64,000 bases of DNA from Hyphomonadaceae bacterium (GCA_022841905.1 JALHQO010000001.1:477568-541567), one strand, 5' to 3'; shown: positions 52,972 to 61,618, numbered from the stretch's first letter. A program made the numbers and translations. Notes: a model not told the origin generated them from the letters alone.

Positions 52972-53739
52972 TCAGGCGGGCCCGCTGACACTGGCCTCCA
53001 GCCAAGCGGCGACGCTTGCGGGGCCATCGAGTCCGAAGGTGGCGGCGGTCGTGCGCGGTTGACCGACGAGGACGCCGAAACCGCAGCAAGCGTGCGCGCT
53101 CTGGAACGCATCTTCGTCAGTGACATCGTCACCGACTGCGACGGGGCGGCGGCCGGCGAAAGGCGCAATGTTCATGAATGCAGAGAGAGCGTCACCTTTG
53201 GTGCGCATGCCGGCGATGAGCTCAACGACCATCTGTCCCTGCATCACGCGCAGGCCGTAACGCGCCGCGATCTGTTCGGCGCCGGCGAGTGTCTCCGACG
53301 CCACTTCGGGCGCATGGCGATAGTGGAGCGCGAGACTGCCGCGCTTGTCTTCGACGAGGAGCTTCAGCCGGCCGGCGAGGGCGTACGCATCCGCACGTGC
53401 GGCCCAGACTGGCGCGTTATCCGAGTTCCACTGCACCGTGCTGGCGACGGTGTAGCGCATTTCGGCGCCGTGGACGCCCGCAACGGCGCCAACCGCGCCT
53501 TTGAGAATTGCATCTGCGTCGCCGACGGAGCGGCCAGTGATGAGCGCAACGGCGCCGCCCATTGGGGAAGTTAAACGTGAGAGGAGGGCCAGCAACTCCG
53601 CGCTTGCGCGCACGTCATCAGGATGCTCGGCAATATCGAGCAACGTGCCGTCGAGATCGAGGAAGAGTGCGTCGGCGTTCGGACGCAGAAGCGGCGGGTG
53701 TTGCAGTGGCTCAGGTTTGGTCATGTAAAGTGAACGCAT
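52972..53739 (-). CDS. otsB: Trehalose-6-phosphate phosphatase
   Basis: Removes phosphate from trehalose 6-phosphate. The 255-residue HAD enzyme has 'ALFLDLDGTLLDIAEHPDDV' (nucleophile Asp), 'GGAVALITGRSVGDADAIL', 'VAGVHGAEMRY' and 'RRPVAVGDDVTDEDAFQSA'. ATG 53739 has GAGGAG five bases upstream; the ATG five codons later does not. It is the first gene of the trehalose operon and sits behind an EcfG promoter. Confidence 0.94.
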   Translation of the reverse strand: MRSLYMTKPEPLQHPPLLRPNADALFLDLDGTLLDIAEHPDDVRASAELLALLSRLTSPMGGAVALITGRSVGDADAILKGAVGAVAGVHGAEMRYTVASTVQWNSDNAPVWAARADAYALAGRLKLLVEDKRGSLALHYRHAPEVASETLAGAEQIAARYGLRVMQGQMVVELIAGMRTKGDALSAFMNIAPFAGRRPVAVGDDVTDEDAFQSAHACCGFGVLVGQPRTTAATFGLDGPASVAAWLEASVSGPA

Positions 53740-53812
53740 ATCGCTCCTCGCGAGCGTCAACGTCCGAACGTAGAAATCCACCGGCCCGGCGCGCCATACG
53801 CAGCGAGGAATG

Positions 53813-53837
53813 AACGCGGAACAGGGCTATTTGTTCC
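53813..53837 (-). promoter_or_regulatory. EcfG (general stress sigma factor) promoter of otsB-GH15-otsA
   Basis: On the minus strand GGAAC (53833-53837), a 16-base spacer, CGTT (53813-53816), matching the alphaproteobacterial EcfG consensus GGAAC-N16/17-CGTT. It lies about 75 bases upstream of the otsB start. Trehalose genes are classic members of the general stress regulon. Confidence 0.7.
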
Positions 53838-53912
53838 CAATCGAGCGCACCGAAAGTTGTTGCGCCGAAATGCGCCAATCGCCGCGCGTGACACAAATTG
53901 GCGCCGCTTTTC

Positions 53913-53933
53913 AGGAGGTTGGACACACCTCCT
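53913..53933. promoter_or_regulatory. Perfect inverted repeat ahead of the RcnB-like gene
   Basis: AGGAGGT-N7-ACCTCCT. A second stem ACGAGA/TCTCGT (53972-53977 with 53990-53995) lies in the probable 5' leader, ending 16 bases before the start codon. The first is operator-like, the second might affect translation. Neither matches a site I know. Confidence 0.35.
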
Positions 53934-54011
53934 CAGAACGCATTCAGAGCCGAGACGTTAGCTTCTGGTCAACGAGATGAAGAACGAGGTCTCGTCTAGA
54001 GGAGCAAGATT

Positions 54012-54509
54012 ATGAAACGCATTGCAATCGTTGCAGCGGCCGCGCTCACACTGGTCGGACCGCTTGCTGGCGCCGCTTCGGCGCAACAACTCAATGGCCC
54101 GCTGGGCGGACGCGTCATCAATCAGGACGCGCGTGACCGCGGCGACGATCGACGCGACGACCGTCGCGAGGTCCGTGAGGATCGCCGTGAAGATCGTCAA
54201 GACCGCAGACAAGCGCAGCGCTGGAATCAGCGTCAGCACAACGGCTATTACGTCGCGAACCGCTTCTACTACGGCCAACCGACTCAACAGCACATGCAAC
54301 GTCGCGACTATCGCCCGGCTTATCAGCAATGGCGCCGTGGCGACCGTCTCCCGACGTATGCGCGTCAGCAGTATCGTCAGGTCGATTGGCGCCGGGATCG
54401 TCTGCGTGAACCGCCGCGTGGCTACCACTACGTCCGCGACGACCGCGGCGAAGTGCTTCTGGTCGGCATCGCCACTGGCGTCATCCTGAGCATCTTGCTC
54501 AGCCAATAA
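54012..54509 (+). CDS. RcnB family periplasmic protein
   Basis: A 165-residue exported protein: a signal peptide ('MKRIAIVAAAALTLVGPLAGAASA') is followed by a very basic and acidic Arg/Asp-rich stretch (about 45-75), then the RcnB-like domain 'GDRLPTYARQQYRQVDWRRDRLREPPRGYHYVRDDRGEVLLVGIATGVILSILLS'. The last segment is hydrophobic. RcnB of Escherichia coli is a periplasmic nickel/cobalt homeostasis protein, but many alphaproteobacterial members have no known metal link. AGGAG precedes the ATG. Confidence 0.88.
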   Translation: MKRIAIVAAAALTLVGPLAGAASAQQLNGPLGGRVINQDARDRGDDRRDDRREVREDRREDRQDRRQAQRWNQRQHNGYYVANRFYYGQPTQQHMQRRDYRPAYQQWRRGDRLPTYARQQYRQVDWRRDRLREPPRGYHYVRDDRGEVLLVGIATGVILSILLSQ

Positions 54510-54531
54510 CGCCGACGTCGTGATGACAAAG

Positions 54532-54565
54532 AACCGCCTCGGGCCTCGCCCGGGGCGGTTTTTCT
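54532..54565 (+). terminator. Rho-independent terminator of the RcnB-like gene
   Basis: AACCGCCTCGGG and CCCGGGGCGGTT form a stem with one mismatch around a CCTCG-type loop, followed by TTTTTCT. The T-run abuts the DUF2842 stop codon on the other strand; in that direction the T-tail is weak. Confidence 0.85.
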
Positions 54566-54767
54566 ATGCGCCCCGGTTCATCCAGGCAAAGAGCGGCTTC
54601 AGCGGGAAAATCCAGAGCACGCCGGCTACCGCGTAATAAACAAGCTCCGCCCAGGCCGGCAGCACCGGCGCGAGGGCGACGCCCAGGCCGGCTGCAAGCA
54701 CGGCGTAGGCCGCGAGATAGGCCAAAAGCGCGAAACAACCGATCGCCTTGCGTGTCCGCGCATTCAT
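54564..54767 (-). CDS. DUF2842 domain membrane protein
   Basis: A 67-residue protein with two membrane helices: 'RTRKAIGCFALLAYLAAYAVLAAGLGVAL' and 'ELVYYAVAGVLWIFPLKPLFAWMNR'. It fits DUF2842, small membrane proteins of unknown function limited to alphaproteobacteria. It is divergent from ctaA, with 81 bases between the starts. Confidence 0.88.
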   Translation of the reverse strand: MNARTRKAIGCFALLAYLAAYAVLAAGLGVALAPVLPAWAELVYYAVAGVLWIFPLKPLFAWMNRGA

Positions 54768-54848
54768 GAAGCAACCCCGCGCGGCGGCGCGCCGCGTTTG
54801 CGCCTGTATCTGATGGTTCTATGGGTGTGCGCAGAGGGACCGGCAAGC

Positions 54849-55874
54849 ATGAGCGCAGACGACATTTGGCCGCCACGCGACAAATGGGTGGGTGTGTGGC
54901 TGCTCGTCGTCGCCGCATTCGTGGTGGCGATGATCCTGGTTGGCGGCGCGACGCGGCTGACTGATAGCGGGCTCTCAATCACGGAATGGGATCTGGGCAA
55001 AGGCTTGACGCCGCCGCTCGGCGATGCGCGCTGGGCCGAAGAGTTCGCGCTTTATCAGCGTACGATGGAATACCAGACGCAGAACAACGGCATGAGCCTG
55101 GCCGAGTTTCAACACATCTACTGGTGGGAGTGGGGGCATCGCTTTCTCGGCAAAGTGCTTGGCCTCGTGTTCGCGCTGCCGGCTTTGTTCTTTCTGATCA
55201 CCGGCCGCCTGCGCGGGCGTTTCCGCGTGACAGGCCTGCTCTTTTTGCTCGGCGCAACGCAGGGCGCGATCGGCTGGTGGATGGTGACGAGCGGGCTGTT
55301 CGATCGGCTCGATGTTTCGCCTGTGCGCTTAGCCATTCACTTGGGCATGGCGCTGATCATTCTGGCGCTCTCGCTTTGGGTTGCGATTGGTGCGTTCGGC
55401 ACACCACGCGAAGGTTTGCGCTTAGGCGCGCCAGCTTGGGCGCCGGTGCTGCTGATGGCGTTGGTGTTCGTGCAAGCGATGCTCGGGGCGTTTATGGCGG
55501 GCGCTGACGGGGGGCCGGCTTATGCTGACTGGCCGCGCATTGGGGGCGAGTGGGTACCATCGAGCGCGTTCATGCTCGAACCCTGGTGGCACAATCTGAC
55601 CGAAGATCACGCGACGCAGCATTTGCTGCATCGGACGCTTGGCTACGTCGTTGCGCTGATTGCGCTGATGATTGCAGGCGCGGCTTTGGTGCGCGGGCAG
55701 GGGCCGGCGCGGATCGCGGGCGCGGCGGTGGGCGCGATCGCGCTGGTTCAGGTCGGGCTGGGCGTGCTGACGGTTCTGGCGGCGTCGCCGCTGTCGCTCA
55801 GCCTTATGCACCAGGCCGGGGCGGTGGCGCTTTGGGCGGCGGCGCTGGTCAGCGCTCGGCTGGCATGGCGGTAA
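54849..55874 (+). CDS. ctaA: Heme A synthase (CtaA/COX15 type 2)
   Basis: Oxidises heme O to heme A for cytochrome oxidase. The 341-residue protein has eight hydrophobic segments and the four heme-binding histidines: 'WWEWGHRFLGKVLG', 'RLAIHLGMALI', 'LHRTLGYVVALI' and 'LMHQAGAVALWAAAL'. Also 'GGATRLTDSGLSITEW' near the N terminus, a hallmark of the family. The ATG at 54849 has GAGGGA upstream; the open frame before it was rejected. Confidence 0.94.
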   Translation: MSADDIWPPRDKWVGVWLLVVAAFVVAMILVGGATRLTDSGLSITEWDLGKGLTPPLGDARWAEEFALYQRTMEYQTQNNGMSLAEFQHIYWWEWGHRFLGKVLGLVFALPALFFLITGRLRGRFRVTGLLFLLGATQGAIGWWMVTSGLFDRLDVSPVRLAIHLGMALIILALSLWVAIGAFGTPREGLRLGAPAWAPVLLMALVFVQAMLGAFMAGADGGPAYADWPRIGGEWVPSSAFMLEPWWHNLTEDHATQHLLHRTLGYVVALIALMIAGAALVRGQGPARIAGAAVGAIALVQVGLGVLTVLAASPLSLSLMHQAGAVALWAAALVSARLAWR

Positions 55875-55902
55875 TTGTGCGTGGTACGATAATACCGCTA
55901 AT

Positions 55903-55920
55903 GTAACTTACGGAAGTTAC
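55903..55920. promoter_or_regulatory. Inverted repeat upstream of the rplM promoter
   Basis: GTAACTT-ACGG-AAGTTAC, a perfect 7-base-arm repeat between ctaA and the rplM promoter. No T-run follows, so it is a candidate operator rather than a terminator. Confidence 0.35.
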
Positions 55921-55938
55921 TCAGGAAAACGTCGCCTA

Positions 55939-55967
55939 TTGACGCCAATTCTGCGCTGCAATACACG
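55939..55967 (+). promoter_or_regulatory. Candidate promoter of rplM-rpsI
   Basis: TTGACG (55939-55944), 17-base spacer, TACACG (55962-55967), about 32 bases before the rplM ATG. The -35 is good and the -10 moderate. Confidence 0.45.
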
Positions 55968-55998
55968 CGCGCCTTCGTTTCGTTAGGACACTTACCCC

Positions 55999-56475
55999 AT
56001 GCGCACCACCTCGACGCGCTCGGCCAAGGTCTCGGAGATCACCCACGGCTGGATCGTGGTGGATGCTGAAGGCGTGGTCGTTGGCCGTCTCGCTTCGTTC
56101 ATCGCGCTGCGCCTTCGCGGCAAGCATCGCGCTGATTTCACACCGCACATCGATACTGGCGATCATGTCGTCGTCATCAATGCCGAGAAGGTTTCGCTGA
56201 CCGGCAAGAAGATGACCGATAAGATCTACTATCGCCACACCGGCTATCCGGGCGGCATCAAGGAGCGCGTTGCGGGCAAAGTGCTCGGTGGTAAGCACCC
56301 TGAGCGCGTGCTGGAAAAAGCCGTTGAGCGCATGATGCCGAAGGAAAGCCCGCTTGCGCGCAAGCAGCTCGGCAAGCTTCGTGTCTACGCCGGGACCGAT
56401 CATCCGCACGCGGCGCAAAACCCCGTGTCGATCGATTTCAAATCCAAGAACCGCAAGAACTCGAGGACCGCCTGA
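55999..56475 (+). CDS. rplM: Ribosomal protein L13 (uL13)
   Basis: A 158-residue large-subunit protein: '[73 protein letters not shown]' and '[40 protein letters not shown]'. It is followed by rpsI after a two-base gap, the near-universal pair. Confidence 0.97.
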   Translation: MRTTSTRSAKVSEITHGWIVVDAEGVVVGRLASFIALRLRGKHRADFTPHIDTGDHVVVINAEKVSLTGKKMTDKIYYRHTGYPGGIKERVAGKVLGGKHPERVLEKAVERMMPKESPLARKQLGKLRVYAGTDHPHAAQNPVSIDFKSKNRKNSRTA

Positions 56476-56477
56476 TC

Positions 56478-56972
56478 ATGAGCGATACTGGACAAGGTCT
56501 TGAGTCACTGGGTGAGATGACTGGCCGCCCGCCGGGCGCCGGCACCGAACACATCGCCATCACGCGCGAGCGCAAGGTCGACAAGCTCGGCCGCGCCTAC
56601 GCCACCGGCAAGCGCAAGAACGCCATCGCGCGCGTTTGGGTGAAGCCTGGCAAGGGCAACATCATCATCAACGGCAAGCCGAGCGATGCATACTTCGCGC
56701 GCCCGGTGCTGCGCATGATGATCAATCAGCCGTTCAAGGTGACCGAGCGCGAAGGCGAGTTCGACGTGTTCTGCACGGTCGTCGGTTCGGGTCTCTCGGG
56801 CCAGGCCGGCGCGGTGCGTCACGGAATCACCAAGGCGCTCTGCGATTATGAGCCGGCGCTTCGCCCGGCGCTGAAGCACGCTGGCTTCATCACCCGCGAC
56901 AGCCGCGTGGTTGAGCGTAAAAAGTACGGCCGTGCGAAAGCGCGCCGGAGCTTCCAGTTCTCGAAGCGCTAA
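56478..56972 (+). CDS. rpsI: Ribosomal protein S9 (uS9)
   Basis: A 164-residue small-subunit protein with an N-terminal extension of about 35 residues (typical of alphaproteobacteria), then '[49 protein letters not shown]', '[62 protein letters not shown]'. The C-terminal Lys-Arg reaches the ribosomal P site. A terminator follows. Confidence 0.97.
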   Translation: MSDTGQGLESLGEMTGRPPGAGTEHIAITRERKVDKLGRAYATGKRKNAIARVWVKPGKGNIIINGKPSDAYFARPVLRMMINQPFKVTEREGEFDVFCTVVGSGLSGQAGAVRHGITKALCDYEPALRPALKHAGFITRDSRVVERKKYGRAKARRSFQFSKR

Positions 56973-56995
56973 GCCGCTTCTCCTTCTGGTTCTCG

Positions 56996-57031
56996 ACGGG
57001 CGCTTCGGAAACGGAGCGCCCGTTTTGTTTT
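56996..57031 (+). terminator. Rho-independent terminator of rplM-rpsI
   Basis: ACGGGCGCT (56996-57004) pairs with AGCGCCCGT (57015-57023) around a TCGGAAACGG loop, followed by TTTTGTTTT. Confidence 0.88.
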
Positions 57032-57043
57032 GGGTGATCTCAC

Positions 57044-57988
57044 ATGGCGCAGCGCGTTTTCATCGATGGCGAAGCCGGCACGACTGGGTTGCAAATCCGC
57101 GAACGCCTCGAAGGCCGTCGCGACATTGAACTCGTCTCGATCGATCCTGCCAAGCGCAAGGACGCGGATGAACGCAAGCGGCTGCTCAATAGCGTCGACG
57201 CGGTGATCCTGTGCTTGCCGGATGATGCGGCGCGTGAAGCTGTGGCGCTGATCGAGAATGACGCCGTGAAGGTGATCGATGCGTCGACGGCGTATCGCGT
57301 CGCACCGGATTGGACTTATGGCTTCGCTGAGATGGCGAAGGGCCAGCGTGAAAAGATCGCGGCGTCGAAACGCATCTCCAATCCTGGCTGCTATCCGACA
57401 GGCTTTATCGCGCTAACGCGGCCGTTGGTAGAGGCCAGCATCTTGCCGCGTGATTGGGCGCTGAGCGTCAATGCGGTCAGCGGCTATTCCGGCGGCGGCA
57501 AGGCGATGATTGCAGAGTTCGAAAACGAGACGGATCCGACTTACACGCGAGCGCCGTTCCGCATCTATGCAATGGGGCAAAAGCACAAGCATGTGCCGGA
57601 GATGCAGAAGTATGCGGGCCTGATGCGCGCGCCGATCTTCGCGCCGAGCGTCGGGCGTTACTACAAGGGCATGATCGTAGAAGTACCGCTGCCGCTTGCG
57701 GCAATCGCCAACGGCTCGAAGCTGGCTGATGTGCATCGGGTCATCGATGCTGCTTACAAAGGCGAGCGCTTCATCAGCGTGGCGACTCTGGAAGAGTCAC
57801 GTGCGCTAAAGACGCTCGATCCTGAAGGCTTGAACGGCACGAATGCGCTGAAGCTCTTCGTGTTCGGTCATGACGAAGAAGCGCGCCTCGTGGCGCTGCT
57901 CGACAATCTCGGCAAAGGCGCGAGCGGCGCGGCCGTTCAAAATTTGAACTTGGCGCTGGGATTGGACGAGGGCGCCGGGCTGAGCTGA
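57044..57988 (+). CDS. argC: N-acetyl-gamma-glutamyl-phosphate reductase (type 2)
   Basis: Reduces N-acetylglutamyl phosphate to the semialdehyde in arginine synthesis. The 314 residues begin 'QRVFIDGEAGTTGLQIRERLEGR', have the catalytic Cys in 'RISNPGCYPTGFIALTRPL', and 'FRIYAMGQKHKHVPEMQKYAGL'. The shorter length and 'DGEAGTTGLQI' opening are those of the type 2 ArgC. Three bases separate its stop from the convergent phaC stop. Confidence 0.94.
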   Translation: MAQRVFIDGEAGTTGLQIRERLEGRRDIELVSIDPAKRKDADERKRLLNSVDAVILCLPDDAAREAVALIENDAVKVIDASTAYRVAPDWTYGFAEMAKGQREKIAASKRISNPGCYPTGFIALTRPLVEASILPRDWALSVNAVSGYSGGGKAMIAEFENETDPTYTRAPFRIYAMGQKHKHVPEMQKYAGLMRAPIFAPSVGRYYKGMIVEVPLPLAAIANGSKLADVHRVIDAAYKGERFISVATLEESRALKTLDPEGLNGTNALKLFVFGHDEEARLVALLDNLGKGASGAAVQNLNLALGLDEGAGLS

Positions 57989-57991
57989 CGC

Positions 57992-59956
57992 TCAATCACC
58001 CGACCGCACTTTCACGTATTCGCCGGGCGCATCGCACAATGGTTCGAGTTCACCGTCGCCCGGCGTGCGCGCGGGTACGTCTGGGCCGGAGATTTGGCGG
58101 AGCCACTGATCCCAGTACGGCCACCACGAGCCTGGATGTTCGATGGCGAAGGCCTGCCAATCTTCGAGAGCGCCGGCGAGGTTCTTGTTGGTCCAGTATT
58201 GGTATTTGTTGGCGGCCGGGTGGTTGATGACGCCGGCGATATGGCCCGAACCGGCCATCAAGTATTCAACCGGCCCGCCGAACGCACGCGCGCTGTTATA
58301 GACGCTGGGTGCGGGCGCGATGTGATCTTCCTTCGAGCTCTGCATGAAGATCGGGATGGTGACGTCCTTCAGCGACAGCTTCTCGCCGAGCAGCGTTAGT
58401 TTGCCTGCCGAGAGCGCGTTGTCGCGATAGAACTTGCGCAGATAGAAGAGATGCAGTTGCTTCGGCATCCGCGTCTGATCCGCATTCCAATAGAGCAGAT
58501 CGAACGGCGGCGGGTGCTTGCCGATATAGTAGTTATCGACGACGTAGTTCCAGATCAGGTCGTTTGAGCGCAACGAATTGAAGGTGTCGGCCATGGTTTG
58601 CGCGTCGAGCACGCCGCCGTGCGCGTCCATTTTGTCTTCAAGGAATTGGATGCCTTGCTCATCGGAGAAGACGAGCAGATCGCCGGCGGCTTTGAAATCG
58701 CATTGGCTTGCGAAGAAGGTGGCGCTCTGGATGCGCGTGTCGCCCGTCTTGGCCATGTGCGCGAGTGCCGCCGCCAACAAAGTGCCGCCGACGCAATAGC
58801 CGACCGTGTTCATGCGATCGATCTTTGCGGCCTGAGTGACGGCCTCGACGGCAGCGAAGATGCCTTCGCGCATGTAGTCCTCGAACGACACCTCGGCCAT
58901 GTCCTCGCCCGGATTGACCCAGGAGACGAGGAAGACGGTATGGCCCTGATCGAGCAGCCATTTGATCATCGAGTTCTTGGGCTGCAGATCGAGGATGTAA
59001 AATTTGTTGATCCATGGCGGGAAGATGAGCAGCGGCACTTCGTGCACCGTCTCGGTCGTCGGCGTGTACTGGATGAGTTCGAACACGCGATTGCGGAAGA
59101 CGACCTTGCCCGGCGTGGTGGCGACGTTTTCGCCGACCTTGAAGGCGTCGAGATCGGTCTGCGATACAGCCAGCATGCCGTGACCGCGCTTAAGATCGGC
59201 GGCCAGGTTCTCGACGCCTTTGACCAAGCTGTCGCCGCCGGTTTGAAACATGGCGCGCAGCGCGGCGGGGTTCGTCATCAAGAAATTTGAAGGCGAGGCG
59301 GCGTCGACGGCTTGTTTGATGAAGAAGGTCGCTTTGCGCTTCGTGGCTTCATCGACGCCTTCGGTTTTCTCGACCAGGTCGGTAATGAACTCCGAGGTCG
59401 CCAGATAGGATTCACGCAACATCGAGAAAGCCGGGTTCGAGCGCCACTCGGGATCGCGGAAGCGCTTGTCGCGAACGGGACCTTCTTCGGCCTGCTGGCC
59501 TGTGAGCATGTAGCCGGTGTGGCGCTGCCAAATGTCGGCATAGCGCTCCCACAGGCGCGCGTGCGCGTCGCGCAGTGTCTCGGGTTGATGCGCGAGATGC
59601 GACCACACATCGTTGAGCGCAACCTGCATGCCCAGCGGATCGGGCTGCCAGTTAGCCGCGTCCTTGGTTTGATCGATGAAGGCTGTGGAGAAGACTTGAT
59701 TGGCGCGCGTCATCGCCTGGGTGAGATTGGCGGAGAGGGCGGCCAGGCTCTCGGCGGTTTGCTCCATGACGATGTCGTTGAGCGGGCGCGGCGCCTCGAC
59801 CGGCGGCTTGGCTTGCGGTTTGACGGCAGGGGCGGGGGGTGGTTCCGGCGGCGGAGCGATCGGCGCTGCAGCCTTCGGCGTCGCGCGCCGACGGGCCCGC
59901 TTGGCGGCGGGCTTGGGGCTGGCTGGCGTCGCGCCAGCGCCGTCGGCTTCGGTCAT
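57992..59956 (-). CDS. phaC: Class I poly(3-hydroxyalkanoate) synthase
   Basis: Polymerises hydroxyacyl-CoA into PHA granules. The 654-residue protein begins with a disordered Ala/Pro/Lys-rich region (about 70 residues), then the PhaC N domain ('DAANWQPDPLGMQVALNDVWSHL'), and the alpha/beta-hydrolase core with the lipase-box-like 'NTVGYCVGGTLLAAALAHMA' carrying the catalytic Cys, and 'GSGHIAGVINHP' with the late His. ATG 59956 is preceded by AGGGAGAAG. No PhaE or PhaR partner is next to it, in line with class I. Confidence 0.95.
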   Translation of the reverse strand: MTEADGAGATPASPKPAAKRARRRATPKAAAPIAPPPEPPPAPAVKPQAKPPVEAPRPLNDIVMEQTAESLAALSANLTQAMTRANQVFSTAFIDQTKDAANWQPDPLGMQVALNDVWSHLAHQPETLRDAHARLWERYADIWQRHTGYMLTGQQAEEGPVRDKRFRDPEWRSNPAFSMLRESYLATSEFITDLVEKTEGVDEATKRKATFFIKQAVDAASPSNFLMTNPAALRAMFQTGGDSLVKGVENLAADLKRGHGMLAVSQTDLDAFKVGENVATTPGKVVFRNRVFELIQYTPTTETVHEVPLLIFPPWINKFYILDLQPKNSMIKWLLDQGHTVFLVSWVNPGEDMAEVSFEDYMREGIFAAVEAVTQAAKIDRMNTVGYCVGGTLLAAALAHMAKTGDTRIQSATFFASQCDFKAAGDLLVFSDEQGIQFLEDKMDAHGGVLDAQTMADTFNSLRSNDLIWNYVVDNYYIGKHPPPFDLLYWNADQTRMPKQLHLFYLRKFYRDNALSAGKLTLLGEKLSLKDVTIPIFMQSSKEDHIAPAPSVYNSARAFGGPVEYLMAGSGHIAGVINHPAANKYQYWTNKNLAGALEDWQAFAIEHPGSWWPYWDQWLRQISGPDVPARTPGDGELEPLCDAPGEYVKVRSGD

Positions 59957-60066
59957 GGTCTTCTCCCTATTGGGGATAGTGTATCGCCGCTTCGCGTAGT
60001 GGCGCAAAGGCAGGCTCTGGTATAGGAGGCTTGAGGGGCGATTTTTCAGGTCCCGGGGACGTGAGC

Positions 60067-60399
60067 ATGCGCGGATCATTGGCTCTTGCGGCGGTATTTG
60101 CCGCCAGCGGACTAGGCGGCTGCATCAGCACGCCCAGCGAAGTGCCGGAATGGTTTGAGCAGCGTAGCGTCGAGCAGGACGCGTCGTATCCGAGCCTGCG
60201 CGACGTGCCGACTGGCACCACCGCCGAGGTGGACGCTGATCACTGGGACGCGGTTGAAACCGAACTCGTCGCAGCCGGCCAAGAGATGCTCGCCAATCCG
60301 CGCGCGCAGCCGGCGACGAATACGGAAGATCCAGCCGTGTTCCTCGAAGAGGCGCGGCAGGATTTGGAAGAGACGCGCGCGTCGCACGAACCCTATTGA
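60067..60399 (+). CDS. Small lipoprotein of unknown function
   Basis: A 110-residue lipoprotein: 'MRGSLALAAVFAASGLGGC' has the lipobox cysteine at residue 19. The mature part is polar and acidic, with a predicted C-terminal helix ('PAVFLEEARQDLEETRASHE'). GTG 60061 just upstream is an alternative start. It is divergent from phaC and closely upstream of the aminotransferase. No domain was recognised. Confidence 0.7.
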   Translation: MRGSLALAAVFAASGLGGCISTPSEVPEWFEQRSVEQDASYPSLRDVPTGTTAEVDADHWDAVETELVAAGQEMLANPRAQPATNTEDPAVFLEEARQDLEETRASHEPY

Positions 60400-60415
60400 G
60401 CTGCGCGTTGGCGTC

Positions 60416-61618
60416 ATGAGTTCCGCCGACTTTCACAAAATACGCCGTCTGCCTCCCTACGTGTTCGAGGAGGTGAACAAGCTGAAGGCGCGCCTTCGCG
60501 CCAAGGGCGTCGACATCATTGATTTTGGCATGGGCAATCCGGATTTGCCGGTGCCGCAGCATATCGTCGACAAGCTCTGCGAAACGGCGGCGAAGCCGCG
60601 CACCAATCGCTATTCTGCGTCGCGCGGCATCCCGGGCTTACGCAAAGCGATGGCCGGCTATTACGACCGCCGCTTCGGCGTGAAGCTCAATCCCGATACG
60701 CAGATTGTTTCGACGCTTGGCTCGAAAGAAGGCTTCGCCAATCTGGCGCAGGCGATCACGGCGCCGGGCGATGTGATCATATCGCCCAATCCGTCTTACC
60801 CGATCCATGCCTTCGGATTCATCATGGCGGGCGGCGTCATCCGCTCAATCGAAGCGCATTCGCCGGAGCAGTATCTGCGCGGCATCGACCGCGCCGTGCG
60901 CCACTCGGTGCCGCCGCCGCTGGCGATGGTGGTCTGCTATCCGGCGAACCCGACGGCGCAAACCGCCGATCTCGACTTTTACAAAGACGCCGTCGCCATG
61001 GCGAAGAAACACGAGATGTTTTTGCTCTCCGACATGGCGTATTCGGAAATCTACTTCGAAGGCGATCCGCCGCCGTCGGTGCTGCAGGTCGATGGCGCGA
61101 CGGATGTTGCGGTGGAAGTGAACACGCTATCGAAAACGTACTCGATGGCGGGTTTCAGGGTTGGTTTTGCGCTCGGCAATGAGAGGCTGATCGCGGCGCT
61201 GGCGCGGGTGAAATCGTATCTCGATTACGGCGCCTATACGCCGGTGCAGGTGGCGGCGGCCGCGGCGTTGAACGGGCCGCAAGATTGCGTCGAGGACATG
61301 CGCAACATCTACAAATCACGCCGCGATGTGCTTGTGGATTCATTCGCCAAGGCCGGCTGGGCAATCCCGAAGCCCACTGCTTCGATGTTCGCCTGGGCGC
61401 CGTTGCCGGAGCAGTTCAAGCATTTGGGCTCGGTGGAGTTCTCCAAGCGGCTGATGGAGGGCGCGGAGATCGCCGTCGCGCCCGGCGCCGGGTTCGGCGA
61501 GTATGGCGACGGCTTCGTGCGCATCGCCCTGGTGGAAAACGAGCAGCGCATTCGCCAAGCGGCGCGTAACCTCAAGCGTTTCCTCTCCTCTAACGCTGGC
61601 CCTGCTGCCCCAGAGTAA
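60416..61618 (+). CDS. PLP-dependent aminotransferase (class I/II; LL-DAP/alanine aminotransferase-like)
   Basis: A 400-residue fold-type I enzyme: 'VDIIDFGMGNPDLPVPQHIVDKL', 'RYSASRGIPGLRKAMAGYYDRRFGV', 'VCYPANPTAQTADLDFY', 'LLSDMAYSEIYFEG', the PLP Lys in 'NTLSKTYSMAGFRVGFALG' and the C-terminal Arg in 'DGFVRIALVENEQRI'. It resembles AlaC/DapL-type enzymes, but substrate cannot be fixed. Start ATG 60416 gives the usual N terminus. It precedes glpX; the homoserine dehydrogenase gene often found between the two is not here. Confidence 0.88.
   Translation: MSSADFHKIRRLPPYVFEEVNKLKARLRAKGVDIIDFGMGNPDLPVPQHIVDKLCETAAKPRTNRYSASRGIPGLRKAMAGYYDRRFGVKLNPDTQIVSTLGSKEGFANLAQAITAPGDVIISPNPSYPIHAFGFIMAGGVIRSIEAHSPEQYLRGIDRAVRHSVPPPLAMVVCYPANPTAQTADLDFYKDAVAMAKKHEMFLLSDMAYSEIYFEGDPPPSVLQVDGATDVAVEVNTLSKTYSMAGFRVGFALGNERLIAALARVKSYLDYGAYTPVQVAAAAALNGPQDCVEDMRNIYKSRRDVLVDSFAKAGWAIPKPTASMFAWAPLPEQFKHLGSVEFSKRLMEGAEIAVAPGAGFGEYGDGFVRIALVENEQRIRQAARNLKRFLSSNAGPAAPE

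Noticed and set aside
53958-54506. 182-residue minus-strand frame over the RcnB-like gene
   Set aside because: The plus-strand frame has a signal peptide, ribosome site, RcnB motif and its own terminator.
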